64,000 nt of DNA from Streptococcus australis ATCC 700641 (GCF_000186465.1 NZ_GL636091.1:2034351-2098350), one strand, 5' to 3'; shown: positions 1 through 7,937, counted from the first letter of the stretch. Made by a program: numbers and translations. Notes: generated by a model from the letters alone, not told the origin.

Positions 1-9
1 GCAATAACT

Positions 10-60
10 TGTCAACAGCTTTTTTCTATTTTTTTAAATTTTTTTATGTTTTTTTGATTT
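10..60 (-). promoter_or_regulatory. UP-like phased A-tracts and -35 of a strong leftward promoter
   Basis: On the minus strand, four A-tracts of 6-7 bases centred near 52, 42, 32 and 22 repeat at about one helical turn. They lead into a perfect TTGACA (plus-strand bases 10-15). This is the layout of an rRNA-type promoter with an UP element. The -10 would lie left of base 1, so the promoter is incomplete here. It points away from hpf, towards whatever precedes the window. That this is an rrn operon is inference. Confidence 0.6.
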
Positions 61-86
61 TAGAAACTTTATCTTCTATAATATTG

Positions 87-117
87 GAAAGCTCCTGTAT
101 ATTCTACAGGAGCTTTC
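87..117. terminator. Strong hairpin downstream of hpf
   Basis: A perfect 13-bp stem (GAAAGCTCCTGTA, 87-99, with its complement at 105-117) closes a 5-base loop just past the hpf stop. The T-rich tail is better on the plus strand (TTATTG) than on the minus strand. It may therefore act mainly by its stem for hpf, or work in both directions. Confidence 0.7.
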
Positions 118-130
118 TTATTGTATTAGC

Positions 131-676
131 TTATTTTTCTTTGACTTCAAGAAGTCCTACATCTCCATCTTCACGACGATAAATAACATTTGTTGTATTA
201 TCTTCCACATCTTTGTAGATGAAGAAATCATGTCCCAATAGTTCCATTTGTAGAATAGCTTCATCTAGTTCCATTGGTTCAATGTCAATCGTTTTTGTGC
301 GGACAACTTTTTCAAGAGCAACACTTTCCTCAACCAGAGCGTCTGTAAAGATTTTGCTGGTTGCAGATTTGCTACGATTTTTCTTTTCAATTTTTGTTTT
401 ATTCTTTCGAATTTGACGTTCAATCTTATCAACCACCAAGTCGATAGATCCATACATATCTTGAGAAACATCTTCTGCACGAAGTGTAATAGAACCAAGT
501 GGAATCGTGACTTCAACTTTTGCAGTTTTTTCACGATAAACTTTTAGGTTTACACGTGCATCCAATTCTTGCTCTGCTTGAAAATATTTTTCAATTTTTT
601 CGAGTTTAGAAACGACATAGTCGTGAATGGCTTCTGTTACTTCTAGGTTTTCACCACGGATACTATATTTAATCAT
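131..676 (-). CDS. hpf: Ribosome hibernation promoting factor, long form
   Basis: This 181-residue protein is the long HPF of Firmicutes. It sits in the decoding centre of idle ribosomes and pairs 70S particles into inactive 100S dimers during starvation. The N-terminal HPF/YfiA domain spans about residues 1-100. A charged linker follows, and the C-terminal dimerisation domain spans about 125-181 (EPMELDEAILQMELLGHDFF region). The start has an AAGAAGG ribosome-binding site. It lies downstream of comFA-comFC on the same strand, as is usual in streptococci, but has its own promoter with TTGCAA and TATAAT 17 bp apart (742-747 and 719-724). A near-consensus cre overlaps that -10. A strong outward promoter, probably rRNA, follows it. 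Confidence 0.96.
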   Translation of the reverse strand: MIKYSIRGENLEVTEAIHDYVVSKLEKIEKYFQAEQELDARVNLKVYREKTAKVEVTIPLGSITLRAEDVSQDMYGSIDLVVDKIERQIRKNKTKIEKKNRSKSATSKIFTDALVEESVALEKVVRTKTIDIEPMELDEAILQMELLGHDFFIYKDVEDNTTNVIYRREDGDVGLLEVKEK

Positions 677-718
677 ATAAGTACCTTCTTTCTAAACGTT
701 TTTTCTTTTTATATCTAC

Positions 719-747
719 ATTATAACGCTTTCATTTTATTTTTGCAA
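719..747 (-). promoter_or_regulatory. hpf promoter with overlapping cre-like site
   Basis: On the minus strand TTGCAA (742-747) and TATAAT (719-724) are separated by 17 bp. The 16-mer at 719-734 reads ATGAAAGCGTTATAAT. It fits the CcpA cre consensus WTGNAARCGNWWWCAW at 15 of 16 positions, the exception being A in place of C at position 14. Its position over the -10 would suit repression by CcpA. Confidence 0.6.
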
Positions 748-764
748 ATATATTTTTGAATATT

Positions 765-1436
765 CTATCTTGCTAATGTAAAAGATCTTATTTCTTTCAC
801 CCCATTTACATTCAACATTTCTTTAGCTCTTTCTATTGTTGCTCCTGTTGTGTAGATATCATCCACTATCATTATTTTCTCTGGCCAGCTTTTGTTTTCA
901 AACTCTTTTCGTCTAAAAGCTTGTTCTGTTTTTAATCTTTCCTTTTTATTTTTCTGTGATTGGGCTTTTGTATTCTTTTTTATCAATAGGTGTTGATGAG
1001 GAATTCCTGCTGACTCTAGGATGGCTGTTACCTGATTAAACCCTCTCTTCTCATTTCTCTCGTCACTTAAAGGAATTGGTACAATGGTATATCCTTTATA
1101 CTTTTTAAGCTCTACCTTTATTTCCTCAGCAAAGAGACATGCTAACAGTTGGTCTCCCTGGAATTTGTATTTTTGAAAATATTCCTTCATTTCTTCATTA
1201 TAATAGTAAAGTGCTTTATGGTTTACGCTTTTCCCTTTTCGTTCCCACTCTTGGCAATCTTCACAAGAAGTCTCTGAACTTTTTTTACAACAAGTCTTGC
1301 AACTAGCTTCACTAACTGGTTCAAACTTGTTTTTACAGTTGTCACACATAGTGAGATTCTCTTTTTTCATTAGGATGAGACCTCTTAAGGATTGCTGGTT
1401 AGTCAGCTCTTCATCACATAGCAAACAATTACTCAA
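765..1436 (-). CDS. comFC: ComFC, competence phosphoribosyltransferase-like protein
   Basis: This 223-residue ComFC is a late competence protein needed for efficient transformation; it acts with the ComFA helicase on incoming single-stranded DNA. The N-terminal third carries a zinc-finger-like cluster of Cys pairs (CLLCDEEL, CDNCKNKF, CKTCCKK, CEDCQEW). The C-terminal half is a type I phosphoribosyltransferase fold with the PRPP-loop motif IMIVDDIYTTGAT near residue 190. Its ATG overlaps the comFA stop by 4 bases, so the two are translationally coupled and share the ComX promoter upstream of comFA. Confidence 0.95.
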   Translation of the reverse strand: MSNCLLCDEELTNQQSLRGLILMKKENLTMCDNCKNKFEPVSEASCKTCCKKSSETSCEDCQEWERKGKSVNHKALYYYNEEMKEYFQKYKFQGDQLLACLFAEEIKVELKKYKGYTIVPIPLSDERNEKRGFNQVTAILESAGIPHQHLLIKKNTKAQSQKNKKERLKTEQAFRRKEFENKSWPEKIMIVDDIYTTGATIERAKEMLNVNGVKEIRSFTLAR

Positions 1437-2731
1437 AACCCTGCCTCCCGATTCATTTCTTTTATTTCTTTAATAGCTTGTGTCATTTCTTTGCTGGTTC
1501 CTTCTGCTAGGAAAAGCAATTCGCCTGTGGGTCTTTCCATACTTCTTCCCACACGACCAGCGATTTGAACTAGAGCGCTCTTGGTAAACAATCGATGGTT
1601 GGCCTCAATCACAAACACATCGACTTTAGGGAAGGTGACGCCCCGTTCAAGAATGGTCGTTGACACAAGGATAGTGATTTCTTGGTTGCGAAATTTTTCT
1701 ACCAGTTCCAACCTATTTTCTGTTTTAGAGGTCACCAGTTCGATGATTTCATCCTTGAAGGCCCTTCTCAATAAACTGAGGATTTTTTCTCCTAATTCGA
1801 TTTCTGATACAAATAGGATCAGGGGAAAGGAGTTTTTACGTTGGTCTTTTATTAGCTTGAGTAACTTCCCAGGCACTTGTTTCTTTTCTACTTTCTTTCG
1901 TAGATCTTTTAGCCATACTTTTCTAGGAATCACTAGAGGATTTCCGTGAAAGCGTCTGGGTAGGCTAACGCGTTTAATCTCCTGTTTTTTGACTTTTTTA
2001 TCTAACTCTTTTGTAGAGGTAGCTGTCAAATAGATGAGCTTCCCATTCTTAGTTACGGCATTTGAAACGGCTTGATAGAGCACAGCATTATCAACAAATG
2101 GAAAGGCATCCACTTCGTCAATAATGAGGAGATTAAAGGCCCGATAGAATTTTAGTAGTTGGTGAGTGGTTGCTATGACAAGGGGAGTCCGAAAATAGGG
2201 TTCTGAATCTCCATGCAGGAGAGAAATAGGGCAGGTAAAATCCCTTGTCATACGATGGTAGAGTTCGATACAGACATCTATTCTAGGCGTAGCAATACAA
2301 ACACTTTCTCCTCCTCGGATCACTTCTGCGACCACATGATACATCATCTCTGTTTTTCCAGCTCCTGTTACCGCATGCACCATAACAGGATCCTCTTGTC
2401 CTAACGATTGGACCAGAGCTTCTGAGACTCGACTTTGAAAGGGCGTTAAGGTTCCCTGCCAGTTCAAGACTTCCTCTTTAGGAAAGGCTACTTGTGGGAA
2501 ATAGTATAAGGATTCATCGCCTCTAATCCTCCCTAATTGGATACAGGCTCGGCAATAATAACTGCCAATCTGCAGTTTCCAATGTTCTAGGTCAATCTGG
2601 CTTCCACAACGATTGCAGAATAACTTTCCTTTTTCCTCAATCATACTCGGGAGCAACTGGGCTTGTTCTATGACTTCTTGATCTACCTGCTCCTTTGTAA
2701 ATAGACGTCCATAACAATCTTCTACTTTCAT
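1433..2731 (-). CDS. comFA: ComFA, DEAD-type DNA helicase for competence
   Basis: ComFA is an ATP-dependent DNA translocase on the inner face of the membrane that helps pull transforming single-stranded DNA into the cell. Visible features are a four-Cys zinc motif (CNRCG and CRAC), Walker A AVTGAGKTEM, a DEVD box (LLIIDEVDAF), the TATST motif III, and a helicase C domain ending in QIAGRVGRSMERPTG. The frame stays open upstream, but I place the start at the Met of MKVEDCYGRLF (2731). That gives the family's usual N terminus and keeps the start clear of the divergent yigZ. A ComX box TACGAATA lies 7 bases upstream, and no Shine-Dalgarno fits between, so the mRNA is probably leaderless. Confidence 0.95.
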   Translation of the reverse strand: MKVEDCYGRLFTKEQVDQEVIEQAQLLPSMIEEKGKLFCNRCGSQIDLEHWKLQIGSYYCRACIQLGRIRGDESLYYFPQVAFPKEEVLNWQGTLTPFQSRVSEALVQSLGQEDPVMVHAVTGAGKTEMMYHVVAEVIRGGESVCIATPRIDVCIELYHRMTRDFTCPISLLHGDSEPYFRTPLVIATTHQLLKFYRAFNLLIIDEVDAFPFVDNAVLYQAVSNAVTKNGKLIYLTATSTKELDKKVKKQEIKRVSLPRRFHGNPLVIPRKVWLKDLRKKVEKKQVPGKLLKLIKDQRKNSFPLILFVSEIELGEKILSLLRRAFKDEIIELVTSKTENRLELVEKFRNQEITILVSTTILERGVTFPKVDVFVIEANHRLFTKSALVQIAGRVGRSMERPTGELLFLAEGTSKEMTQAIKEIKEMNREAGF

Positions 2732-2738
2732 ACTTATA

Positions 2739-2746
2739 TATTCGTA
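2739..2746 (-). promoter_or_regulatory. ComX (SigX) cin box of the comFA operon
   Basis: The minus-strand octamer TACGAATA is an exact match to the streptococcal combox, which replaces the -10 for the competence sigma factor ComX. It is followed by TATAAGT and the comFA ATG. It identifies comFA-comFC as late competence genes. Confidence 0.9.
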
Positions 2747-2774
2747 AAAGCTCGCAGTTTTAAGAGTTTTTTTG

Positions 2775-2780
2775 TAAAAT
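2775..2780 (+). promoter_or_regulatory. -10 element placed for a leaderless yigZ mRNA
   Basis: TAAAAT ends 6 bases before the yigZ ATG, so a start 7 bases downstream falls on the A of ATG (2787). No convincing -35 and no Shine-Dalgarno are visible in the 55-bp divergent spacer shared with comFA. Confidence 0.45.
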
Positions 2781-2786
2781 AAATGT

Positions 2787-3419
2787 ATGGAATACAAGAC
2801 TTTTAAAGAGGACGGTCTCGTCCAAGAAGAAATTAAAAAATCCCGCTTTCTTTGCCATGTTAAACGAGTTTATACTGAAGAGGAAGCTCGCGACTTTATA
2901 GCCGATATCAAGAAGGAACATTACAAAGCAACTCATAATTGCTCTGCTTTTGTCATTGGAGAGCAGTTTGAAATTAAACGAACCAGTGACGATGGCGAAC
3001 CGAGTGGGACTGCCGGCGTGCCCATGCTAGGTGTTTTAGAGAATCACAAACTGACCAATGTCTGTTGCGTTGTCACTCGTTATTTTGGTGGGATCAAGCT
3101 AGGTGCAGGCGGTCTTATTCGCGCTTATGCCGGTAGCGTCGCTCAGGCTGTGAAAGAAATCGGACTCGTCGAAATCAAGGAGCAGGTTGGTCTAGGAATT
3201 AGCTTGACTTATCCCCAATACCAAGAGTTTGCGAACTTTCTATCCGCTCACCAATTAGCAGAATTTCAGACAGACTTCACCGATGCTGTCTTTAGTCTTG
3301 TCTACGTAGATAAGGAGCATAAAGAAGATGTGATTGCGGACCTGATTGATTTTTACCATGGAAAAATTGAGATTAGTGATCAGGGATTAAAGGAAGTGGA
3401 AATCCCCATTCAGCTATAA
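2787..3419 (+). CDS. yigZ: YigZ/YvyE (IMPACT) family protein
   Basis: This 210-residue protein belongs to the UPF0029/IMPACT family. An N-terminal domain (about 1-120) contains the conserved stretch KATHNCSAFVIGE followed by SDDGEPSGTAG and the glycine-rich YFGGIKLGAGGLIRAY. The C-terminal DUF1949 domain (about 135-200) resembles EF-G domain V. Bacterial members are thought to bind nucleic acid or ribosomes, but the function is not settled; YigZ from E. coli has been linked to proline-peptide handling. It is divergent from comFA and is followed by its own terminator. No ribosome-binding site precedes the ATG. Confidence 0.93.
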   Translation: MEYKTFKEDGLVQEEIKKSRFLCHVKRVYTEEEARDFIADIKKEHYKATHNCSAFVIGEQFEIKRTSDDGEPSGTAGVPMLGVLENHKLTNVCCVVTRYFGGIKLGAGGLIRAYAGSVAQAVKEIGLVEIKEQVGLGISLTYPQYQEFANFLSAHQLAEFQTDFTDAVFSLVYVDKEHKEDVIADLIDFYHGKIEISDQGLKEVEIPIQL

Positions 3420-3420
3420 A

Positions 3421-3448
3421 AAAAGGCTATCACCTCGATAGCTTTTTT
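3421..3448 (+). terminator. yigZ terminator
   Basis: A GGCTATC/GATAGCT stem with a 5-base loop is followed by a run of six T, directly after the yigZ stop. Confidence 0.85.
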
Positions 3449-3452
3449 ATAT

Positions 3453-3481
3453 TTTACAAACCTTCTTACTGACGGTATACT
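3453..3481 (+). promoter_or_regulatory. cysK promoter
   Basis: TTTACA (3453-3458) and TATACT (3476-3481) are separated by exactly 17 bp. The predicted start is near 3488, giving a 23-base leader that contains AAAGGAG. Confidence 0.75.
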
Positions 3482-3510
3482 GAATACACTAACAAAGGAG
3501 TGTATATCGT

Positions 3511-4440
3511 ATGCCAATCTATCAAAATATTACAGAATTAATCGGAAAAACACCTATTGTAAAATTGAACCACTTAGTACCTGAAGGGGCTGCTGATGTC
3601 TATGTTAAATTAGAAGCCTTCAACCCTGGTTCATCTGTCAAAGACCGGATTGCTCTTAGCATGATTGAAAAAGCAGAACGAGATGGACTTCTTCAACCCG
3701 GTTCTACTATTGTTGAAGCAACCAGTGGAAATACAGGAATTGGTTTGTCATGGGTCGGGGCTGCCAAAGGGTATAAAGTCGTCATCGTCATGCCTGAAAC
3801 CATGAGTGTTGAACGTCGAAAAATCATTCAAGCTTATGGAGCAGAACTTGTTTTAACTCCAGGTAGTGAAGGAATGAAAGGAGCTATCGCTAAAGCAGAA
3901 GAAATCGCTGCAGAACGAAACGGTTTCCTTCCCCTCCAATTTAACAATAGCGCCAACCCAGAAGTCCATGAAGCAACAACAGGACAAGAAATTTTAGAAG
4001 CTTTTGGGCCAAATGGATTGGATGCTTACGTCAGTGGTGTTGGTACTGGTGGAACTATTTCAGGTGTTTCTCATGCCTTGAAAAAAGTCAACCCTGCTGT
4101 CCAAGTCTATGCAGTTGAAGCAGATGAATCAGCGATTCTTTCTGGCGAAAAACCTGGTCCACACAAAATCCAAGGACTTTCAGCAGGTTTCATTCCAGAA
4201 ACTCTGGATACAAATTCTTATGATGGCGTAATCCGTGTCACTTCGGAACAAGCTTTAGAATTAGGTCGCTACATTGGTGGACAAGAAGGATTCTTAGTTG
4301 GAATTTCATCTGCCGCCGCTATCTATGCAGCGATTAAAGTCGCAAAAGAGCTTGGAGCTGGTAAAAAAGTCTTGGCCTTGGCTCCTGATAATGGGGAACG
4401 TTACCTTTCTACTACTCTTTACGATTTTGAACAAGAATAA
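3511..4440 (+). CDS. cysK: Cysteine synthase A (O-acetylserine sulfhydrylase)
   Basis: CysK is a PLP enzyme that makes L-cysteine from O-acetyl-L-serine and sulfide. The 309-residue length is standard. The PLP lysine lies in [12 protein letters not shown] (near residue 43), the substrate loop is [11 protein letters not shown] (about 70-80), and the phosphate-binding glycine loop is [11 protein letters not shown] (near 177). It has its own promoter, an AAAGGAG ribosome-binding site and its own terminator, so it is monocistronic. I see no T-box or SAM riboswitch in the short leader. A CmbR-type LysR site may exist but was not identified. Confidence 0.97.
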   Translation: MPIYQNITELIGKTPIVKLNHLVPEGAADVYVKLEAFNPGSSVKDRIALSMIEKAERDGLLQPGSTIVEATSGNTGIGLSWVGAAKGYKVVIVMPETMSVERRKIIQAYGAELVLTPGSEGMKGAIAKAEEIAAERNGFLPLQFNNSANPEVHEATTGQEILEAFGPNGLDAYVSGVGTGGTISGVSHALKKVNPAVQVYAVEADESAILSGEKPGPHKIQGLSAGFIPETLDTNSYDGVIRVTSEQALELGRYIGGQEGFLVGISSAAAIYAAIKVAKELGAGKKVLALAPDNGERYLSTTLYDFEQE

Positions 4441-4472
4441 GAAAGAGGCTACAATGTAGCCTCTTTTCTTTC
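4441..4472 (+). terminator. cysK terminator
   Basis: AGAGGCTAC/GTAGCCTCT forms a 9-bp stem with a 3-base loop followed by TTTCTTTC. Confidence 0.85.
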
Positions 4473-4491
4473 TATCTGCAGAAACAAATTC

Positions 4492-4860
4492 TTATTTTCC
4501 TTGACTAGTGTCACTCAAAAATTCTTTACTTTCTTTAATCCAAATCGATAATTGTTTGGCTAAAGGAGTAAAACCGATCTTATGGCGATCATTTGAAAAA
4601 CGATGATGGCGGAAATGTTTTCTGTTCCCAGCTTCTAAGGTTCGAAGGGACAAGCTAGCCTTCCCAGAATATTCATCTATATCGATAACCTGGGTACAAA
4701 CTTGATCCCCAATTTTTAAGATATCATGAATGTTGTCGATATATCCACTGCGGATTTCAGAAATATGGATCAAACCGGTTACCCCTGTCTCTAATTCAAC
4801 AAAGGCTCCATAAGGTTGCAAGCCTGTCACAACACCCTTGAGTTTATCCCCGATTCTCAT
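4492..4860 (-). CDS. cvfD: S1-domain RNA-binding regulator (CvfD/GSP13 family)
   Basis: This 122-residue protein has a single S1 domain at residues 1-73 (GVVTGLQPYGAFVELETGVTG, then ISEIRSGYI and the ASLSLRTL end strand). A basic tail rich in His and Arg (KHFRHHRF) follows. It matches the general stress protein 13 family; the pneumococcal member CvfD is an RNA-binding post-transcriptional regulator of virulence genes. The ATG overlaps the stop of the upstream HAD-cyclophilin gene, so the two are co-translated. The symbol is assigned by family resemblance only. Confidence 0.8.
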   Translation of the reverse strand: MRIGDKLKGVVTGLQPYGAFVELETGVTGLIHISEIRSGYIDNIHDILKIGDQVCTQVIDIDEYSGKASLSLRTLEAGNRKHFRHHRFSNDRHKIGFTPLAKQLSIWIKESKEFLSDTSQGK

Positions 4861-6263
4861 GCCTCTCCCTCAATGTCAATCGATTCCATGACCACATCTT
4901 CTTTAGGTTTGTCCATGGCACCTGTCTCAACTGCCGCAATTGTATCCAATACTTGATAAGAAACTTCATCCATCAGTTGCCCGAATACTGTGTGACGACG
5001 GTCCAAATGAGGAGTTCCTCCTTCTTCTGCATAAATCTCTGCAATGGCTTCAGGCCAACCGCCACGGGCAATTTCCTTTTTAGAATAAGGAAGGTGTTGG
5101 TTTTGAACAATGAAGAATTGACTGCCGTTGGTATTTGGACCAGCATTGGCCATGGATAGCGCACCACGGATATTGTACAACTCTTCTGAGAATTCATCTT
5201 CAAAAGACTCACCATAGATGGATTCTCCACCCATACCTGTTCCAGTTGGGTCCCCACCTTGAATCATGAAATCTTTAATGATGCGGTGGAAAATCACTCC
5301 ATTGTAGTAGCCATCTTTCGCTAGCGCAATAAAGTTTGCTACTGTTTTCGGTGCTTGATCAGGGAAAAGTCGAATCTTCAGATCTCCATAGTTGGTATGA
5401 ATCGTCGCAATTGGTCCTGTTTCTTGATCCATTTTTGTTTGTGGTAAGTGCAATTCTTTTTCAACCATTTTTAACTCCTCTAAGGCATGTAAGATGCCAT
5501 CTTCTTCTAATTTTTTTGTGACATAATCTGCTTTGGCTTTTAATGCATCCTGGGCATTCCCCATGGCAATCGCTAAACCAGCATAATCAAATAGTTCTAA
5601 GTCATTCAATCCATCCCCAAATGTTAAGACATTTTCTGGTTTGAATCCCAATTTTTCGACTACTTTTGAGACACCGTGAGCTTTGGATTGTTGATCCAAT
5701 ACAACATCAGATGAAATTGGATGCCAGCGAACTAAACGTAATTCCTGCCCCAAGGCTTTTGGGAGAGCATCGATTTTTTTACTAGTCTCGAAAGTCCACA
5801 TCTGATAAATGGGATGCTTAGTAGCAAAATCAGGATCCACTGGCAGGTTGGGATAGATGGGATCAATGGCCTGGCTCATCTCTTCTGTCCGATCTGAAAG
5901 AGCTGCTTGATGACTTCCAACCAAACCATAATGAATCCCTACCTGCTTGGCCCATGCAATAAAGTCCTGAACAAGTGGATTTGGTACCCTTTCTTCATAA
6001 ATGACATTCTCTTTACGATCAATCACGTAGGAACCATTCAGAGTGACGTAGAAATCAGGTTGGAGAGCCTTGATTTCTTCTGGCACTCCAAAAATCCCTC
6101 GACCACTGGCAATGGCTGTGTAAATTCCTTTTTCTCGTAATTGTGAAAACACTCTGGTGACTGAAGCTGGAACATAACCTGTTTCAACATTTCGTAAGGT
6201 ATCGTCAATATCAAAAAATACTATTTTAATCTTTTTCGCTTTGTAGCGCGTTTTTGCATCCAT
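4857..6263 (-). CDS. Cof-type HAD hydrolase fused to cyclophilin PPIase
   Basis: This fusion of about 468 residues joins two enzymes. Residues 1-265 form a HAD-IIB (Cof) phosphatase with motif I FFDIDDT (nucleophile Asp about 18) and motif IV FGDGLNDLELF. Residues 285-460 form a cyclophilin peptidyl-prolyl isomerase (VIFHRIIKDFMIQGGDPTGTG, then GALSMANAGPNTNGSQFFI). The substrates are unknown. I place the start at the second in-frame ATG (6263) because GGAG lies 6 bases before it. The first ATG (6275) has no Shine-Dalgarno and would sit about 8 bases from the predicted mRNA start below an extended -10 (TGCTATAAT, -10 at 6290-6295). The same fusion is annotated in other streptococci. Confidence 0.9.
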   Translation of the reverse strand: MDAKTRYKAKKIKIVFFDIDDTLRNVETGYVPASVTRVFSQLREKGIYTAIASGRGIFGVPEEIKALQPDFYVTLNGSYVIDRKENVIYEERVPNPLVQDFIAWAKQVGIHYGLVGSHQAALSDRTEEMSQAIDPIYPNLPVDPDFATKHPIYQMWTFETSKKIDALPKALGQELRLVRWHPISSDVVLDQQSKAHGVSKVVEKLGFKPENVLTFGDGLNDLELFDYAGLAIAMGNAQDALKAKADYVTKKLEEDGILHALEELKMVEKELHLPQTKMDQETGPIATIHTNYGDLKIRLFPDQAPKTVANFIALAKDGYYNGVIFHRIIKDFMIQGGDPTGTGMGGESIYGESFEDEFSEELYNIRGALSMANAGPNTNGSQFFIVQNQHLPYSKKEIARGGWPEAIAEIYAEEGGTPHLDRRHTVFGQLMDEVSYQVLDTIAAVETGAMDKPKEDVVMESIDIEGEA

Positions 6264-6289
6264 GTTGGTCTCCATTCAGTATGCTGTCT

Positions 6290-6295
6290 ATTATA
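6290..6295 (-). promoter_or_regulatory. Extended -10 of the HAD-cyclophilin / cvfD operon
   Basis: The minus strand reads TGCTATAAT, a perfect extended -10. No good -35 is visible. The predicted start near 6283 supports the downstream ATG at 6263. Confidence 0.65.
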
Positions 6296-6307
6296 GCATC
6301 TTTTTGA

Positions 6308-6940
6308 CTAAAAATCTTCCTGAGAGACCAAGTGATGTTGGAAGGCATAAACTACTGCTTGGGTACGATCGCTCACTTCTAATTTTGACAATATATTCGA
6401 GACGTGGGTCTTGACTGTTTTTAATGAAATGAATAATTCATCAGCTATCCGTTGATTTTCGTACCCCTTGGTGAGTAAAGCCAAGATATCTCGTTCACGC
6501 GCTGTCAGGTCATCATGGAGTTCCACGTGATTTTTTCGATATTCTACTTTTTGGCTGACTTCTGTTTCAATCGCCAACTCTCCCTGCTCCACCTTGTGGA
6601 TTGCACGGAGAATTTCTTCTGCACTGGAAGTTTTGAGCATATAACCTTTGGCTCCTGCATCCAAGACAGGGTAGATTTTTTCATTGTCCAGATAGGAGGT
6701 TAGGATTAATATTTTTGCATCTGGCCAGTCCTTTAAGATGGCGAGTGTCGCTTCAATCCCGGTCATATGTGGCATGACAATATCCATAATAATGACGTCT
6801 GGTCGTTCTTGTAAGGCTAGCTCTACACCCTCTTGACCATCACTAGCCTCTAGGACTTGATCAACCCCATCTTGCATACTTAAATAACTTTTCAATCCTA
6901 ATCGGACCATCTCATGATCATCTACTAGTAATAATTTCAT
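6308..6940 (-). CDS. liaR: LiaR response regulator (NarL/LuxR family)
   Basis: LiaR is the transcription factor of the cell-envelope stress system LiaFSR. A receiver domain (1-120) carries acidic pocket DD at 7-8, phospho-acceptor Asp53 in VIIMDIVMP, and the switch Thr and Lys in LTSYLDN and YMLKTSS. A LuxR-type helix-turn-helix follows (about 145-205, LTARERDILALLTKGYENQ). Two ATGs stand side by side; I choose the second (6940) because AGGAG is too close to the first. It overlaps the end of liaS, which supports co-translation. Confidence 0.95.
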   Translation of the reverse strand: MKLLLVDDHEMVRLGLKSYLSMQDGVDQVLEASDGQEGVELALQERPDVIIMDIVMPHMTGIEATLAILKDWPDAKILILTSYLDNEKIYPVLDAGAKGYMLKTSSAEEILRAIHKVEQGELAIETEVSQKVEYRKNHVELHDDLTARERDILALLTKGYENQRIADELFISLKTVKTHVSNILSKLEVSDRTQAVVYAFQHHLVSQEDF

Positions 6941-7937
6941 CATTTTCTCCTTCTACTAATGGCACTTTGATATCAATGGCCACTCCCTTTTTGGGACTGG
7001 TCAAAATTTTAATTCTTCCTGCCATGTCATCCACTCGATCTTGAATATTCTTCATACCGTAACTTAGTTCACCCAGCGATTCCGGATCAAAGCCTACCCC
7101 GTCATCTGATAACTTGAGATGGAGGGATTGTTCAGTTTGCAAAAGATAAACATCCAAGCGCTTTGCATGCGCATGTTTCAGGGTATTGCTAACCACTTCT
7201 TGCACAATCCGGAAAATATGCTCTTCAATTGCTTTAGGTAATTTTTGAACATCGTGTTCAAAATGAACTTCTAAGTTACTCTTTTCTTGCAGTTCTCTAA
7301 AAATCACCTGGAGACCTTCTACCAAGTTTCGACCTTCTAATTCTGTCGGCCGCAGGTGTAATAAGAGAATCCGCAAATCGTTTTGAGCAGTGTTTAGAAT
7401 TTCTGTAACCCCCTTCAACTGTTGCCCGATTTTAGGTAGTTGAAGAACCTGATCCTGACTGGCTACACCGGACAAAATCATATTCGCTGCAAATAATTCT
7501 TGGCTCACCGTATCATGGAGATCTCGAGCAATTCGCCTGCGTTCTCTTTCCACAATCTCTTCTTCATTTTGCATGACTCGATTTTCTGTACGTTGCAAAT
7601 TTTCTGTCAGGCGTTTGAGCTTGCGATCTAAGCGTTGAAACTCTTCATTAATTTCTTTGTTTTCTCCAAATTTTAGCTTCTTGCCTTCGAGCAAATTTCT
7701 CAGATTTTTTTGGACGGTGTTCATGATTGTAAATTGAATCAATTTAATCAATAAGATCATCAAAATAGTAAGAGCAAGCGTCAAGCCAAATCCAATAAAA
7801 AGAAATGCACGAAGCTTTGATAAATCTTCCAATAGATAAGACCACTGAAAGTCAAAGAGACCAAAAATCGAATGGATAATTACAGCTAGAATTAAGACCG
7901 TATAAAGGAAGATTAAAAGATAGTCTGTTCGTTTCAT
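6918..7937 (-). CDS. liaS: LiaS sensor histidine kinase
   Basis: LiaS is an intramembrane-sensing histidine kinase. Two N-terminal membrane helices (about 5-27 and 43-68) flank a very short outside loop. A coiled-coil stretch follows, then the HisKA_3 motif RERRRIARDLHDTVSQ with the phospho-accepting His, and a HATPase domain with the N box (VVSNTLKHAHA) and G boxes (SDDGVGFD, YGMKNIQDRV). It phosphorylates LiaR and is held off by LiaF. The ATG overlaps the liaF stop (ATGA) and the gene overlaps liaR, giving one transcript. Confidence 0.95.
   Translation of the reverse strand: MKRTDYLLIFLYTVLILAVIIHSIFGLFDFQWSYLLEDLSKLRAFLFIGFGLTLALTILMILLIKLIQFTIMNTVQKNLRNLLEGKKLKFGENKEINEEFQRLDRKLKRLTENLQRTENRVMQNEEEIVERERRRIARDLHDTVSQELFAANMILSGVASQDQVLQLPKIGQQLKGVTEILNTAQNDLRILLLHLRPTELEGRNLVEGLQVIFRELQEKSNLEVHFEHDVQKLPKAIEEHIFRIVQEVVSNTLKHAHAKRLDVYLLQTEQSLHLKLSDDGVGFDPESLGELSYGMKNIQDRVDDMAGRIKILTSPKKGVAIDIKVPLVEGENDEIITSR

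Noticed and set aside
54-82. Plus-strand promoter TTGATT-17-TATAAT facing hpf
   Set aside because: It has good spacing but fires straight into a strong hairpin at 87-117 and antisense to hpf; the A-tract design fits the leftward promoter better. A tiny RNA cannot be excluded.
3482-3510. Riboswitch or T-box for cysK
   Set aside because: The leader is only about 23 bases, too short for either.
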